Position numbers and translations under genes: made by a program. This document shows, piece after piece, positions 1-9,573 of a DNA stretch of 50,024 nt. Under the pieces are notes generated by a model. The model was given only the letters and a program-made list of their open reading frames with translations. It searched no databases and was not told the DNA's origin. This stretch comes from Akkermansiaceae bacterium (GTDB taxonomy: Bacteria > Verrucomicrobiota > Verrucomicrobiia > Verrucomicrobiales > Akkermansiaceae): positions 1-50,024 of the forward strand of contig CAISTY010000219.1 of assembly GCA_903888515.1 (NCBI GenBank). Direction: 5' to 3'. Numbering within the stretch: position 1 is the first letter of the stretch; every line of letters begins with the position of its first letter.

Positions 1-441
1 GGCTACCATCATGCGGTCGCTCCGCGACCAAGATGGTGATCGGGGAGCGTGAGGTTCAGAACTCAGCAAACCACCTCATTTGGGTCGAATGGCCGAGCAA
101 GTTCGATTCCCTCAATGGTAGGGACGGTCGGCCTCGGCCGTCCCACTTGTCCGCCGGATGGCGGTGCGAATGGAGGGAGCTTGATTCGCTAAAATCCAAG
201 AGCTTAGCCATTCGCTTCCTCCGTGTTTTTTCAGGCCGCAAGGCCAGTCACGGCGCGGCGAGGCCGCCACGCCCTACCATTTCAGGGAATCCGGCTTGCT
301 CGACACTACGGCGTTTCCGAGGTCAAACGCTGAGTTGTGATTCTGATCCCCGCGGATGCCTGGCATCAAATCCGGGCGCACGATCCGCTGCGATTCCTGT
401 GTTGCTGCGCGCCGCCGCATGCGCACGAGGACACGCATTTT
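1..441. repeat. Intergenic region with imperfect inverted repeat
   Basis: No convincing gene is seen here; the open frames show no recognisable protein pattern. About 115-143 and 257-286 are imperfect inverted copies: one reads as a CCTACCAT-type end and the other as ATGGTAGG, each followed by GGCC-rich sequence. Between them lies a second hairpin-like segment with GCGAATGG near 165 and CCATTCGC near 208. The arrangement looks like a dispersed non-coding repeat or MITE-like unit. That is inference from the symmetry alone. Confidence 0.35.
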
Positions 442-2421
442 TCATGATCCAAGGGCGGCGATGACGTGCTCCTTGGTCATGCCGAGTTCCTGCATCACGG
501 TGTTGCCTGGGGCGCTGATGCCGAAGCGGTCGATACCCAGGACTTTGCCGTGGGTGCCGACATACTTCCACCACAGGCCGGTGACGCCGGCTTCGATGGC
601 GATGCGCCGGGTACAGGATGGCGGGAGCACGCTGTTGCGGTAGGAGGCGTTTTGCAGGTCGAAGAGTTCGAAGCACGGCATGGAGACCACTCTAACACCG
701 TCGCCCAATTCCGCGGCGGCGGCGATGGCGTGTTGCAACTCGGAACCGCTGGCGAGGAGGATGGTTTTGAGCGCGCCGGTTTCCGGTTTGGCGATGTAGC
801 CGCCCATGAGAGTGCCGTCGCGGCGGGCGCTGACGGATAGATGGTTCATGAGCGGAATCGTCTGGCGGGTGAGGATGAGGGCGGTCGGGCCATCGGTGCG
901 GCACAAGGCGGCAATGAAGGCGCCAGCGGTTTCCTCGGCATCGCCGGGGCGGATGACATCGAGGTTGGGGATCACGCGCAGACCGCTAACAGTTTCCACC
1001 GGTTGGTGGGTCGGGCCGTCCTCACCGACGCCCACCGAGTCGTGAGTGAAGATATAGATTACGGGTAGGCCGGAGAGTGCGGCGAGGCGGATCGAGCCGC
1101 GCAGGTAATCGGCGAAGACGAGGAAAGTCGCGCCGCTGGGGCGGAAGATTCCGTCGTAGGCGATGCCGTTGCAGATTGCGCCCATGGCATGTTCGCGGAT
1201 GCCGAACCAGATGTTGCGTCCTAACGGATTTGCGGGCGAGAAATCGCCGCCGTCCTTGAGATAGTTCTTGGTGGAGCCGAAGAGGTCGGCGCTGCCAGTT
1301 AGAACCTGTGGCACGACCTTGGCGATCGCATTGAGAACGATGCCGCCCGCAGCCCGGGTGGCGTCCTTGTAGTCGGCGGCAAAGGCCGGGATTCTATCAG
1401 TCAGGTCGGTGGGCACGGCTTTGGCCAGCCCATCGGTGAGTTCGTCGGCCAGTTGCGGATTGGCTGCGGCCCACGCGTTGTAGGTATTTTCCCAAGTCTT
1501 GAACCCTGCCATGCAAGCGGATTTTTTCGCCGTGAAAAGCGCTTGGGTTTCCGGGGAGACATAGAAGGGTTCGGCGGCGGGAAGCCCGAGGCTTGCGCGG
1601 GCGGCCGTGATGAACTTCGCGCCGCCTTCACCGTGGCCCTTGGCGGTGCCCGCCACTTCCGCGATGCCTTTGCCGATGATGGTCTTGGCGATGATGACTT
1701 TCGGACGGCCGTTGTCGTTGGCCTTGGCCTCGGCAATGGCGGCGGCGATTGCCTGGAGGTCATGGCCATCGATGGTGACGGCATCCCAGTTCTGCGAGGT
1801 GAAATAGGCCTCGGCGTTTTCGCTTTGCGTGACGGCGGCCATGGCGTCGAGCGTCACGTCGTTGGAATCATAGATGAGGATGAGGTTGTCGAGGCCGTTG
1901 TGGCCGGCGAAGGCGATGGACTCCTTGGACACGCCTTCCTGCAGGCAGCCGTCGCCTAACAGTGCGAACACATGGTGGTCGAACACGGTGTGTTGCGGCG
2001 TGTTGTAGCGGGCGGCGGCGCGCTTGCCGGAAAGCGCGAAACCCACGGCGTTGCCCACGCCTTGGCCGAGCGGGCCGGTGGTGGCTTCGACGCCCGGGGT
2101 TTCCTGGTATTCCGGGTGGCCGGGCGTGATCGAGTGGAGTTGCCGGAAGTTTTTCACATCCTCGCGGGAAACCGCGTAGCCGGCGACGTGCAACCAACTG
2201 TAAAGAAACATCGAACCGTGGCCTGCGGACAGGATGAAACGGTCACGGTTGAGCCATTTCGGCACGTCCGGGCAGTAGCGCAGCGATTCGCCGAAAAGCA
2301 CCGCTCCAATTTCGGCGCAGCCAAGCGGCAGGCCCAAATGGCCGGAATTACAGGCGTGGACGGCATCCATGGCGAGGCCACGGGCTTCATTGGCGGCTTG
2401 AGCAAGCAGGGTCGTATTCAT
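442..2421 (-). CDS. tkt: Transketolase
   Basis: Transketolase moves two-carbon ketol units between sugar phosphates in the non-oxidative pentose phosphate pathway, using thiamine diphosphate and a divalent metal in the cytosol. The 659-residue product has the family's usual length. An N-terminal [16 protein letters not shown] segment holds a cofactor/substrate-side histidine region. The ThDP-binding motif begins GDGCLQEG and ends near the downstream asparagine of [10 protein letters not shown] central pyrimidine-binding domain with [18 protein letters not shown] follows, and then the C-terminal domain. The ATG start at 2421 ([21 protein letters not shown]) matches the expected N-terminus. It is transcribed away from the tRNA-Glu/panB unit and has no co-directional neighbour inside the window. 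Confidence 0.96.
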   Translation of the reverse strand: MNTTLLAQAANEARGLAMDAVHACNSGHLGLPLGCAEIGAVLFGESLRYCPDVPKWLNRDRFILSAGHGSMFLYSWLHVAGYAVSREDVKNFRQLHSITPGHPEYQETPGVEATTGPLGQGVGNAVGFALSGKRAAARYNTPQHTVFDHHVFALLGDGCLQEGVSKESIAFAGHNGLDNLILIYDSNDVTLDAMAAVTQSENAEAYFTSQNWDAVTIDGHDLQAIAAAIAEAKANDNGRPKVIIAKTIIGKGIAEVAGTAKGHGEGGAKFITAARASLGLPAAEPFYVSPETQALFTAKKSACMAGFKTWENTYNAWAAANPQLADELTDGLAKAVPTDLTDRIPAFAADYKDATRAAGGIVLNAIAKVVPQVLTGSADLFGSTKNYLKDGGDFSPANPLGRNIWFGIREHAMGAICNGIAYDGIFRPSGATFLVFADYLRGSIRLAALSGLPVIYIFTHDSVGVGEDGPTHQPVETVSGLRVIPNLDVIRPGDAEETAGAFIAALCRTDGPTALILTRQTIPLMNHLSVSARRDGTLMGGYIAKPETGALKTILLASGSELQHAIAAAAELGDGVRVVSMPCFELFDLQNASYRNSVLPPSCTRRIAIEAGVTGLWWKYVGTHGKVLGIDRFGISAPGNTVMQELGMTKEHVIAALGS

Positions 2422-2593
2422 GGGAAAAAAATTCCGCGGGTGGTTGCGGGCGCGGAGCGGGCAAAGCCTAGGAATTTACTCCCGTTTGACAAGCCACCAT
2501 TCGATGGGAGCGGGAATCCGTTGTTTGTGACGGAAAAAAAACCTTGCCAACCCGGCTGCGGTGGAGTTCTTTTCCGGCCGCGCCGCGACCAAC

Positions 2594-2668
2594 GACCCGT
2601 TCGTCTATCGGTTAGGACTCCAGATTTTCATTCTGGCAAGAAGGGTTCGACTCCCTTACGGGTCGCCA
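2594..2668 (+). tRNA. tRNA-Glu (anticodon TTC)
   Basis: The 75-nt cloverleaf can be folded by hand. The acceptor stem GACCCGT pairs with ACGGGTC, with discriminator G and an encoded CCA at 2666-2668. The anticodon arm is CCAGA-TTTTCAT-TCTGG, giving anticodon TTC. The T arm is AGGGT/ACTCC-like around TTCGACT. A strong hairpin terminator follows three bases later. Confidence 0.95.
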
Positions 2669-2670
2669 TC

Positions 2671-2697
2671 AGCCTCCGCTTCATGCGGAGGCTTTTT
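2671..2697 (+). terminator. Rho-independent terminator after tRNA-Glu
   Basis: A perfect 9-bp stem (AGCCTCCGC, loop TTCAT, GCGGAGGCT) is followed by a short T run. It begins 3 nt after the tRNA CCA end and probably ends the tRNA transcript before panB. An in-frame ATG for panB lies inside this hairpin and is unlikely to be used. Confidence 0.85.
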
Positions 2698-2733
2698 GGT
2701 TTCAGAAACCCCGCACACCCGCTACAAACCGCC

Positions 2734-3501
2734 GTGCCCGCCCACCAAAAAACCGCATCCCTGCGCGCCCGCAAAGGAGGACGCCCGATCGCCGCGCTCA
2801 CGGCCTACGATTACCCGACCGCGCGCCTGCTGGATGAATGCGGCGTGGATATCCTGCTCGTCGGCGATTCGCTGGGCATGGTGGTGCTCGGGTTTCCGGA
2901 TACCACCCACGTCACGCTCGACCACATGTTGCACCATGTGGCTGCCGTTGCTCGCGCGAAACCGCAGGCCTTGGTGGTTGGCGATCTGCCGATTCACAGT
3001 TACGCAACGCCCGCGCAGGCGCTGGAGACGGCACGAAAACTGGTTGCGGCGGGTGCGGAGGCCGTGAAACTCGAAGGTGGCATTCGCCAGGCTGAAAAAG
3101 TCCGGGCGATCACCGGTGGCGGCATTCCCGTGATGGGTCACCTCGGGATGCTGCCGCAGCGGGTGCGCGAAGAAGGCGGCTATCACAAGAAAGGCAAAAC
3201 CCCGGAGCAAGCCGACGCCATTCGTCAAGGAGCGCAGGCACTCATTGATGCGGGGGTTTTCGCCATCGTCTTAGAATCGGTCATCCCGGAGACCGCGCGG
3301 ATTCTATCAGCATCACTGCCGGTTCCCACCATCGGCATCGGCTGCGGTGATCACACCTGCGACGGTGAAGTCGCGGTCATCACCGATCTGCTAGGTTCCT
3401 ATCCGTGGTTCGTCCCGCCCTTCGCCAGGCCCGAGACGGATGTCGCGGCAGCCACCCGCGATGCGGTCAAACGCTATGTTTCCCGCGTAACTAACAGTTA
3501 A
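2734..3501 (+). CDS. panB: 3-methyl-2-oxobutanoate hydroxymethyltransferase
   Basis: PanB transfers a hydroxymethyl group from methylenetetrahydrofolate to alpha-ketoisovalerate to form ketopantoate, the first step of pantothenate/CoA synthesis. The 255-residue TIM-barrel product shows family motifs: LTAYDYPTARLLDECGVD near the start, VGDSLGMVVLG, KLEGG, GHLGMLPQ and a C-terminal GCGDHTCDGEV. The frame is open far upstream through the tRNA and its terminator, so that extension cannot be coding. GTG at 2734 gives an N-terminus close to the family pattern. The only upstream in-frame ATG is inside the terminator hairpin. No panC or panD is nearby, so the pathway is scattered in this genome. Confidence 0.93.
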   Translation: MPAHQKTASLRARKGGRPIAALTAYDYPTARLLDECGVDILLVGDSLGMVVLGFPDTTHVTLDHMLHHVAAVARAKPQALVVGDLPIHSYATPAQALETARKLVAAGAEAVKLEGGIRQAEKVRAITGGGIPVMGHLGMLPQRVREEGGYHKKGKTPEQADAIRQGAQALIDAGVFAIVLESVIPETARILSASLPVPTIGIGCGDHTCDGEVAVITDLLGSYPWFVPPFARPETDVAAATRDAVKRYVSRVTNS

Positions 3502-3530
3502 TGCGCGGCAGAACAGCGGCACGAGGAAAA

Positions 3531-3632
3531 AGTCAACAGTCAACAGTCATTGGTAAAGAGAAGATGAAGAAAACCGCGCAGTCTATTTACCAATGACCAA
3601 TGACCAATGACCATTGACTGTTGACTGTTGAT
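3531..3632. repeat. Inverted repeat with tandem 7-mers
   Basis: The left arm at 3531-3557 (AGTCAACAGTCAACAGTCAT then TGGTAAA) is mirrored at 3586-3632, where the same word is reversed and expanded by extra ACCAATG units. The pair could form a long hairpin upstream of hemW. The right arm runs almost into the upstream ATG of hemW. Confidence 0.85.
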
Positions 3633-3646
3633 CAATGACCAACGCC

Positions 3647-4741
3647 ATGCTGCTCTATCTGCACATTCCGTTCTGTCATCGCGTCTGCCCGTATTGTTCG
3701 TTCTACAAGCACACACCGGGTGCCATTCCGATCGGGGGCTTCATCGACGCGCTGGCTCTGGAGGCCCGCCACCGGCTTGGTGTGTGCGCGGTGCCGCCGC
3801 GCACACTCTATCTGGGCGGCGGCACCCCGAGCATGCTATCGCCGCGTCACCTCACACGCTTGTTTGACGCGTTGCATGAACAGATCGATTTCAGGAATCT
3901 CGAGGAAGTCACGCTGGAAGCCAATCCCGCCACGTTCGATGGAGCAAAAGCCCGCTTGTTTCGCGAACTCGGGGTGACGCGAGTGTCACTGGGGATTCAA
4001 TCGTTCAGTCCGCGAATGTTAGAATCCCTTGGCCGCGAGCACACCGCCGCCCAAGCGGAGGAATCCGTGGCGGTCCTCCGCGCCGCCGGCATGCCGCAGG
4101 TGAACATCGACCTGATGTTCTCCATTCCCGGGCAAAGTGCGGCCGACTGGGAGTCCACGCTGCGGACCACGCTGGCGTTGCAACCGGACCACATCTCCGC
4201 ATATAACCTCACCTATGAGGAGGACACCGCGTTCTTCGAAACGCTGCGGCGCGGCAATGCCACCTGCCACGAGGACATCGACGCCCGTTTTTTTTATCTA
4301 ACAGACGCCATTCTGACATCTGCGGGTTTCGAACACTATGAAACCTCTAACTATGCATTGCCCGGGCGGCGGTCCTCGCACAATATGGGGTACTGGCGGG
4401 GCGAGGATTATCTCGGTCTGGGACCGTCCGCCGTGTCCACCCTCGGTTCTATCCGCTCGAAAAACATCGCGGACACCGCACGCTACATTGCGCAAATCCA
4501 CACGCTCGGTCAGGCCCTCGCCGACACGGAAACCCTCGACGCCGAAGCCCGCCGCCTGGAACGCATCGCGCTGGGCTTGCGCACCACTGAAGGAATCCCG
4601 CTGGAGCTGCTGGATTCCGCGGCGTTGCAACGAGCGGAAATTTTCGTTGGGGAAAACCTCGCCCGCATCGCCGGTGGCCGATTGATTCTCATCCACAAAG
4701 GCCGTGCGTTGGTCGATCCGATCGCGGCGGAACTTGTCTAA
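3647..4741 (+). CDS. hemW: HemW-like radical SAM protein
   Basis: HemW is a radical SAM protein related to coproporphyrinogen III dehydrogenase; family members bind heme and act as heme chaperones rather than making it. The N-terminus holds the iron-sulfur motif CHRVCPYC (Cys10, Cys14, Cys17 from this start), followed by LYLGGGTPSML, VTLEANPATFD, RVSLGIQSFSPRMLESLGR and SAYNLTYEEDTAF, all typical. The C-terminal HemW domain is complete. Two starts are possible. ATG 3635 lies directly against the intergenic repeat and adds only MTNA. ATG 3647 gives MLLYLHIPFC, the conserved N-terminus, so it is preferred. The gene stands alone between panB and a UvrA paralogue. Confidence 0.9.
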   Translation: MLLYLHIPFCHRVCPYCSFYKHTPGAIPIGGFIDALALEARHRLGVCAVPPRTLYLGGGTPSMLSPRHLTRLFDALHEQIDFRNLEEVTLEANPATFDGAKARLFRELGVTRVSLGIQSFSPRMLESLGREHTAAQAEESVAVLRAAGMPQVNIDLMFSIPGQSAADWESTLRTTLALQPDHISAYNLTYEEDTAFFETLRRGNATCHEDIDARFFYLTDAILTSAGFEHYETSNYALPGRRSSHNMGYWRGEDYLGLGPSAVSTLGSIRSKNIADTARYIAQIHTLGQALADTETLDAEARRLERIALGLRTTEGIPLELLDSAALQRAEIFVGENLARIAGGRLILIHKGRALVDPIAAELV

Positions 4742-4821
4742 CTGAATCACGCCGGGCGCGGGTAGTCCCAGACATCCTGATCTCGGAGGAAAAGGCATGA
4801 GACCTAGTGAATGATAGGCGG

Positions 4822-4864
4822 CGGGCAGGATGCCCGCGCCACCGTGGCCCGGGCATCCTGCCCG
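4822..4864. repeat. 15-bp perfect inverted repeat
   Basis: CGGGCAGGATGCCCG at 4822-4836 is repeated in inverse orientation at 4850-4864, with a 13-nt spacer. Each arm is itself partly palindromic. It lies in the 230-bp gap between hemW and the UvrA paralogue, has no T tract, and looks like a dispersed repeat rather than a clean terminator. Confidence 0.8.
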
Positions 4865-4969
4865 GCGCCAATTAGTCTCACCTGATTTCCCTATCAATCG
4901 TTCAAACCCGGCAGGGTTCAGGATGTTTGAGTCCCGGCTTCAGCAGCCGTCCAAAGCCAGTGGCGTCTT

Positions 4970-7690
4970 GTGATACCGGGCACCCGGTCACCGGTTTTTC
5001 GCCGGATCGGTCAGGATCGGACCGAGAATAAAATTGGAAGTCACGGAGTTTCGCGGTTTGCTGGGCGGGTGGACAGTATCCGGATTCGTGGCGCGCGGCA
5101 GCATAACCTGCGGAATATCGACGTCGATATTCCGCGCGGGAAACTCGTCGTCATCACCGGGCCCAGCGGATCCGGAAAATCGTCGCTGGCGTTTCACACG
5201 CTCTATGCCGAGGGCCAGCGGCGGTATGTGGAGTCACTGTCGGTTTATGCGCGGCAGTTTCTCGACCGCTTGGAAAAACCCGATGTGGATTCGATAGAGG
5301 GATTGAGCCCGGCCATCGCGATCGAACAGCGGAGCGGAGGATTGAACCCGCGCTCGACGGTAGCGACGGCGACCGAAATCCACGATTACCTGCGGGTGTT
5401 GTGGGCGGCGGCGGGTGTACCGCATGATCCGGCTACCGGTGAACGCTTGCAACGCATGGGCGCGGCCGACATCGTGAATGTTCTAACGGCGATGGAGGAG
5501 GGGACCAAGGTGATGCTGCTGGTGCCGGTGCCGGATGAGGAGTTGCGGGAACCTGTTAGGTTGGCAGCCGATCTGCAACGGCAGGGATATATCCGGGTGC
5601 GGGTCGATGGCGAGGTGTTGGAAATTGAGGAGGCGGTGCAGGCGTGGCCGGACGCGCCGCCGGTGGTGGAGATCGTGGTGGACCGCCTGGTGATCCGCCC
5701 GGGAGTGGCATCGCGACTCGCCGATTCGGTGGAAACGGCGCTGCGCTTGTGCGGTGCGGAGGCCCGCGCGGCGGTGCAGGAACCGGCTGCGGATGTCTGG
5801 CGGGATCTCGCTTTTCAAACATCCTGGCGGAATCCGCAAACTGGCTTCATCATCGCTGAACTCACGCCCAAACATTTTTCCTTCAACTCCCACCTCGGTG
5901 CCTGCGAAGCCTGCGAAGGGGTGGGCACCGAGCGACAGTTGCGCGAACAACAACCCGCACCGGCCCGCCAGCGGAACCCACAGTTGCCAGAGCAGCGTCC
6001 CTGCCCGGTCTGCAACGGCAGACGCCTCAAGCCGGAGTGGCTGGCGGTGCGCCTCGAAGGGGCCGGCGCACGTTGGCTGGGCATTCAGGATTTCTGCTCG
6101 CTCGGGGTGACGGATGCCATCCAATGGCTGGAGGGCATCCACATCGATCCCTCGATGGAGGAGGTGTGCCAACGCCTCGTGCACGACGTGCGGACGCGCC
6201 TTGTGTTTCTAGCGGAAGTCGGGCTGGACTATCTCACTCTCGATCGAGCGAGCGGCACACTCTCCGGCGGCGAAGCCCAGCGCATCCGTCTCGCCACTCA
6301 ACTGGGTGCGGGTTTGTCCGGTGTGATCTACGTGCTCGACGAACCGAGCGTCGGTCTGCACGCGGTGGATACCGGGCGCTTGATCGGCGCGCTGACAAGG
6401 CTGCGCGATGCGGACAACACCGTGGTCGTTGTCGAACATGACGAGAATATCATCCGCGCCGCCGATCACGTCATCGACCTCGGCCCCGGCGCCGGCGCGG
6501 CGGGTGGCTTGGTGTTAGGCGCGGGCCCGCCGTTGGATATCACCTCCGCCACCGGCCAGTGGCTGCACCGCAGGCAGCAAACCGTTGCCGCAAGGTCCGC
6601 GAGAATCACTGGAGAAGGGAAGGGCGATGCGATGTCCGCAGGCTCACCTCCCGCAGCGCTAACCGCGGATAAGCGTCCCTGCCCGGCGCGGCAATCGCTG
6701 GTCATCCGCGGCGCGCGCGAACACAATCTCAAGAACCTCGATGTCACCATTCCGTTAGGGAGAATCGTAGGTCTCTGCGGCCCGAGTGGCAGTGGCAAAT
6801 CCACCCTTGCCGATGACATCCTGCGACGCGTGCTGGTGCGGCATTTCCATGGATCCGGCGAGACTCCGGGACAGCACGACCGGATCGATGGCCTGGACCT
6901 GATAGGTAAATGTGTGGTGGCCGACCAATCGCCGATTGGTCGCAGCCCGCGCTCGAATCCGGCGACCTTCACGGGCGCGTTCGAGCTGATCCGCGGATTG
7001 TTCACCAGGCTCGCGCTTTCAAAACAGCGCGGCTACGGTGCCGGGCGCTTCAGTTTCAACGCGGCGGGCGGTCGATGCGAACGCTGCCAAGGCAACGGCC
7101 GCTTGAAAATCGAAATGCACTTTCTAGCGGATGCATGGGTCACTTGTCCCGCCTGTGCCGGGCGGCGCTTCAATCGCGAAACCCTCGAGGTGACCTACAA
7201 GGGCAAATCCATCGCCGATGTGCTCAACCTGCCCGTGAGCGAGGCGCTGGTTTTGTTCCGCCCGATTCCCAAACTGCGGCACATTCTCGCCATCCTCGAT
7301 GAACTCGGACTCGGCTATCTGATCCTCGGCCAAGCCGCCAACACGCTCTCGGGAGGCGAGGCACAACGCCTCAAAATCGCCCTCGAACTCGCCCGCCCGC
7401 AAGCACCCCATACCCTCTATCTCTTCGACGAACCAACCACCGGCTTGCATTTCGGCGATGTGGAACGGCTCTTTGGCGCGTTCGTGCGCCTGCGTGATGC
7501 CGGGCACAGCGTGTTGGTCATCGAGCATCACCTCGAGGTGATTGCGGCTGCGGATTGGGTGATAGAACTCGGTCCCGGTGGCGGCGTGCACGGCGGAAAT
7601 CTGGTGGCCGAAGGGCCGCCCGCACTGATCCGCGGACATCCGGACTCGCCAACCGGCCAAGCCATGGCGCAGGCCGCGCGGTGCCGCTAG
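4970..7690 (+). CDS. UvrA-family excinuclease ATPase, divergent paralogue
   Basis: UvrA is the damage-sensing ABC ATPase of nucleotide excision repair. This protein (up to 906 residues) has two ATPase halves: Walker [10 protein letters not shown] near residue 63 with signature [11 protein letters not shown] near 429, and Walker [10 protein letters not shown] near 603 with signature [11 protein letters not shown] near 793. The region matching the UvrB-binding domain is present, as is the C-terminal zinc module (CERC near 703, CPAC near 726). Two parts differ from canonical UvrA. The first CxxC of the N-terminal zinc module is replaced (TSWRNPQTG), leaving only CEAC. Only about 36 residues separate CEAC from CPVCNGRRL, where canonical UvrA carries a DNA-contacting insertion domain of about 100 residues. 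The first 33 residues are poorly conserved; GTG 5069 is a plausible true start. It is probably an accessory paralogue rather than the main UvrA. Confidence 0.88.
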   Translation: MIPGTRSPVFRRIGQDRTENKIGSHGVSRFAGRVDSIRIRGARQHNLRNIDVDIPRGKLVVITGPSGSGKSSLAFHTLYAEGQRRYVESLSVYARQFLDRLEKPDVDSIEGLSPAIAIEQRSGGLNPRSTVATATEIHDYLRVLWAAAGVPHDPATGERLQRMGAADIVNVLTAMEEGTKVMLLVPVPDEELREPVRLAADLQRQGYIRVRVDGEVLEIEEAVQAWPDAPPVVEIVVDRLVIRPGVASRLADSVETALRLCGAEARAAVQEPAADVWRDLAFQTSWRNPQTGFIIAELTPKHFSFNSHLGACEACEGVGTERQLREQQPAPARQRNPQLPEQRPCPVCNGRRLKPEWLAVRLEGAGARWLGIQDFCSLGVTDAIQWLEGIHIDPSMEEVCQRLVHDVRTRLVFLAEVGLDYLTLDRASGTLSGGEAQRIRLATQLGAGLSGVIYVLDEPSVGLHAVDTGRLIGALTRLRDADNTVVVVEHDENIIRAADHVIDLGPGAGAAGGLVLGAGPPLDITSATGQWLHRRQQTVAARSARITGEGKGDAMSAGSPPAALTADKRPCPARQSLVIRGAREHNLKNLDVTIPLGRIVGLCGPSGSGKSTLADDILRRVLVRHFHGSGETPGQHDRIDGLDLIGKCVVADQSPIGRSPRSNPATFTGAFELIRGLFTRLALSKQRGYGAGRFSFNAAGGRCERCQGNGRLKIEMHFLADAWVTCPACAGRRFNRETLEVTYKGKSIADVLNLPVSEALVLFRPIPKLRHILAILDELGLGYLILGQAANTLSGGEAQRLKIALELARPQAPHTLYLFDEPTTGLHFGDVERLFGAFVRLRDAGHSVLVIEHHLEVIAAADWVIELGPGGGVHGGNLVAEGPPALIRGHPDSPTGQAMAQAARCR

Positions 7691-7828
7691 ATCCGCACCC
7701 GCCAACCTGCCAAACACAAGGAATCTCAGGAAATCCTCGGCTCATGGCAATTTCCGGTGGACAATCCGGCTCTCGCAGGGTAACCACCTCCCGCTCCTTG
7801 AGCGGGGGTACCCGCCCCCGAAGCATCT

Positions 7829-7903
<75 letters not shown>

Positions 7904-7905
7904 GA

Positions 7906-8163
7906 TCTTTTTTACCGGCTTACGCCCTCCTGTCTGCTGATGAAATCGGCGCGAAGCTTCATATTTCCGGACGTTGCGTGCTGAACTGGCTCTACGATGA
8001 CACCATCCCGGCTGCCGTCAGGCAGGGCAAGGTGATCCGCTTCAGGGAGGCGGATGTCATGACGGCTTTGGGCGAGGCGCGCAGGCAGCGGGGCAATCCC
8101 CTTGCTCAAGATTCCGGTGGTCCGCCTCGCAATGTGGTTGGTGGCGCCGGACGTGGCCGATAA
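7906..8163 (+). pseudogene. Excisionase/MerR-like HTH remnant
   Basis: Starting within three bases of the tRNA CCA end, this frame reads LLSADEIGAKLHISGRCVLN followed by a segment ending VIRFREADVMTAL. That is the winged-helix pattern of excisionase and DNA-binding helper proteins of integrative elements. There is no ATG or GTG before the HTH, because the frame enters from the tRNA, so the N-terminus is missing. The last 25 residues are low-complexity Gly/Arg. Its position against a tRNA 3' end fits a remnant of an element integrated there. No integrase is visible beside it. Confidence 0.55.
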
Positions 8164-8296
8164 ACCGACGTGGATGCTACAGCGCGACCCCACGGCCCAG
8201 GAAGAGCAGGACGCAGCCAAGCTTGCGCTTATCCACTATGCCTACCTCAGGGACATGATGCACAACCCGCCACCGCCGAAGCCCACCACCGCCTGA
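8102..8296 (+). CDS. Small hypothetical protein (64 aa)
   Basis: A short frame (MLKIPVVRLAMWLVAPDVAD...) ends in a proline-rich tail NPPPPKPTTA. It overlaps the end of the HTH remnant in another frame. I recognise no family. It could be a real small gene of the former island or chance. It stops at 8296, directly before the next frame. Confidence 0.25.
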   Translation: MLKIPVVRLAMWLVAPDVADKPTWMLQRDPTAQEEQDAAKLALIHYAYLRDMMHNPPPPKPTTA

Positions 8297-8411
8297 TTGC
8301 CTGATTTGGGGTCACACCCTCGGCAAGGCCAACCACTCGCGGCCCGCCGCCCTCATCGTTATCGCGGGTCCTGTAGCAAAATACGACGTTCCCTCAAGAT
8401 CCGGCTTTCCT

Positions 8412-8563
8412 TGCCGTTGCCGTTAGGCTGGAATGCGCCTGCATCGGAGTGGTGGACGGATTTCTCCCCGGCTGCCAGCCCGCTGCCGCAGATTATTGAT
8501 GAAGTGGATGCGCTCGCTGCCAAGGTAGATGGACACCTCAAAAAGATGGGCTGCCAGCCATGA
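8412..8563 (+). pseudogene. C-terminal fragment, possibly of a type I R-M subunit
   Basis: The last 45 or so codons before 8563 read as protein, ending with IDEVDALAAKVDGHLKKMG. The tail resembles the C-terminus of type I restriction-modification methylase or specificity subunits, but the match is weak and from memory. No start or upstream domain remains; the sequence before about 8410 looks non-coding. Its stop overlaps the start of the DUF1016 remnant (ATGA), a normal operon arrangement that supports an original gene pair. Confidence 0.3.
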
Positions 8564-9095
8564 ATCCAACCATGAACTTCGAGCATCTTGTTGAACTCTG
8601 CCGCTTGACGCATGAGGCAATGCAACAGCAGGCCGCCCGGGCTGTGGATCTCACCCTCGTCATCCGCAACTGGTTCTTTGGCCGATACATCGTGGAATTT
8701 GAGCAGAACGGCGCGGACCGGGCCGAGTATGGTCCCCGCATCCTCTCCACTCTAGCCGCCCGCTTGAAACCCCACGGCATCAAGGGCACCGGCCCCACCA
8801 ACCTCAAGCTCTGCCGCCAGTTCTACCTTGCCTATGGCAAGATATGTCAGACACCGTCTGACCTATCGGATTCCCTGCTCGGAATTGGTCAGACACTGTC
8901 CGACCAATTGACCCCGGACGTCATTACCTCTTCAATTCAACCGACACCGTCGGCTGAATTGGCCGCAGCCTTTGGGACCACGGTGGAGTTGGTCAAATCC
9001 ATCGACCACATTATGTCCTCATCGATCTCAAGCGCGACAAGCTCACCCACCAGGACCTCGGGCAGATGCAGATGTATGTAAATGGGAACCGCTGA
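8560..9095 (+). pseudogene. DUF1016/YhcG-type nuclease gene, internally deleted
   Basis: DUF1016 proteins pair an N-terminal domain with a PDDEXK nuclease domain and occur in defence and R-M loci. From ATG 8560 the frame carries the N-terminal domain: VDLTLVIRNWFFGRYIVEFE, then AEYGPRILSTLAARL and LKLCRQFYLAYGK. After about 9000 that frame turns into low-complexity serine. In another frame, 9007-9095 reads HYVLIDLKRDKLTHQDLGQM followed by QMYVNGNR and a stop, which is the C-terminal DUF1016 motif. The nuclease core between the two parts is gone and the frame is shifted, so the gene is broken. Confidence 0.75.
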
Positions 9096-9349
9096 TAGGT
9101 GTGAAGGTGAACCGGATTTTCGTGCAGCGCATGAAGACCAAGTGGGGCGGTTGCAATCCGCACGCCCGCACCATCCGCCTGAACACCGACCTCGCCAAAA
9201 AACCCCGCGAGTGCCTCGAATACATCGTCGTCCACGAACTCACGCACCTGCTGGAGCCCACCCACAACGCCCGCTTCATCGCGCTGATGGATCAATACAT
9301 GCCCAAGTGGCAAAATGACCTTGATCGGTGGTGGCGGCGTGGCAGATGA
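9096..9349 (+). pseudogene. YgjP-like (DUF45) metallopeptidase, N-terminally truncated
   Basis: The frame reads VKVNRIFVQRMKTKWGGCNP and then HELTHLLEPTHNARF, the zinc motif HExxH plus a third histidine of the YgjP/SprT-like DUF45 family. It ends with MPKWQNDLDRWWRRGR. Intact members are about 230-240 residues; only about 84 C-terminal residues remain. It joins the DUF1016 remnant without a gap. DUF45 genes often sit beside type I restriction genes, which supports a decayed R-M island. A short product from an internal start cannot be excluded. Confidence 0.75.
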
Positions 9350-9573
9350 GGGATGGATGGTGAAATTCCACACGGATTCCACACAAATGACCGTATCACC
9401 AGTCACAACCATGCATCACCAACAAAAACCAGAGACGCGCCAATGCCCATGAAATCAACGAAAGCCGCACCAGTCACCACATCCGACCCCGATCGGACAT
9501 CAGAATGTCGTGAGCGATGCATTCACTCAAGATACTGAATCCGTGGTCATCAGAAGCAGTTAGGACCGGGAGA
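9350..9573. other. Intergenic, no feature seen
   Basis: This 220-bp stretch lies between the metallopeptidase remnant and the converging end of the efflux operon. The open frame across it has no protein character. I looked for a second copy of the tRNA 3' end that would mark an att site and found none. Confidence 0.5.

Noticed and set aside
1972..2733. Long N-terminal extension of the panB frame through transketolase, tRNA-Glu and its terminator
   Set aside because: It is antisense to transketolase and crosses a tRNA and a terminator hairpin; homology begins only after 2734.
7800..7821. Terminator between the UvrA paralogue and tRNA-Met
   Set aside because: CGGGGG/CCCCCG can pair, but there is no T run after it, so termination is not supported.
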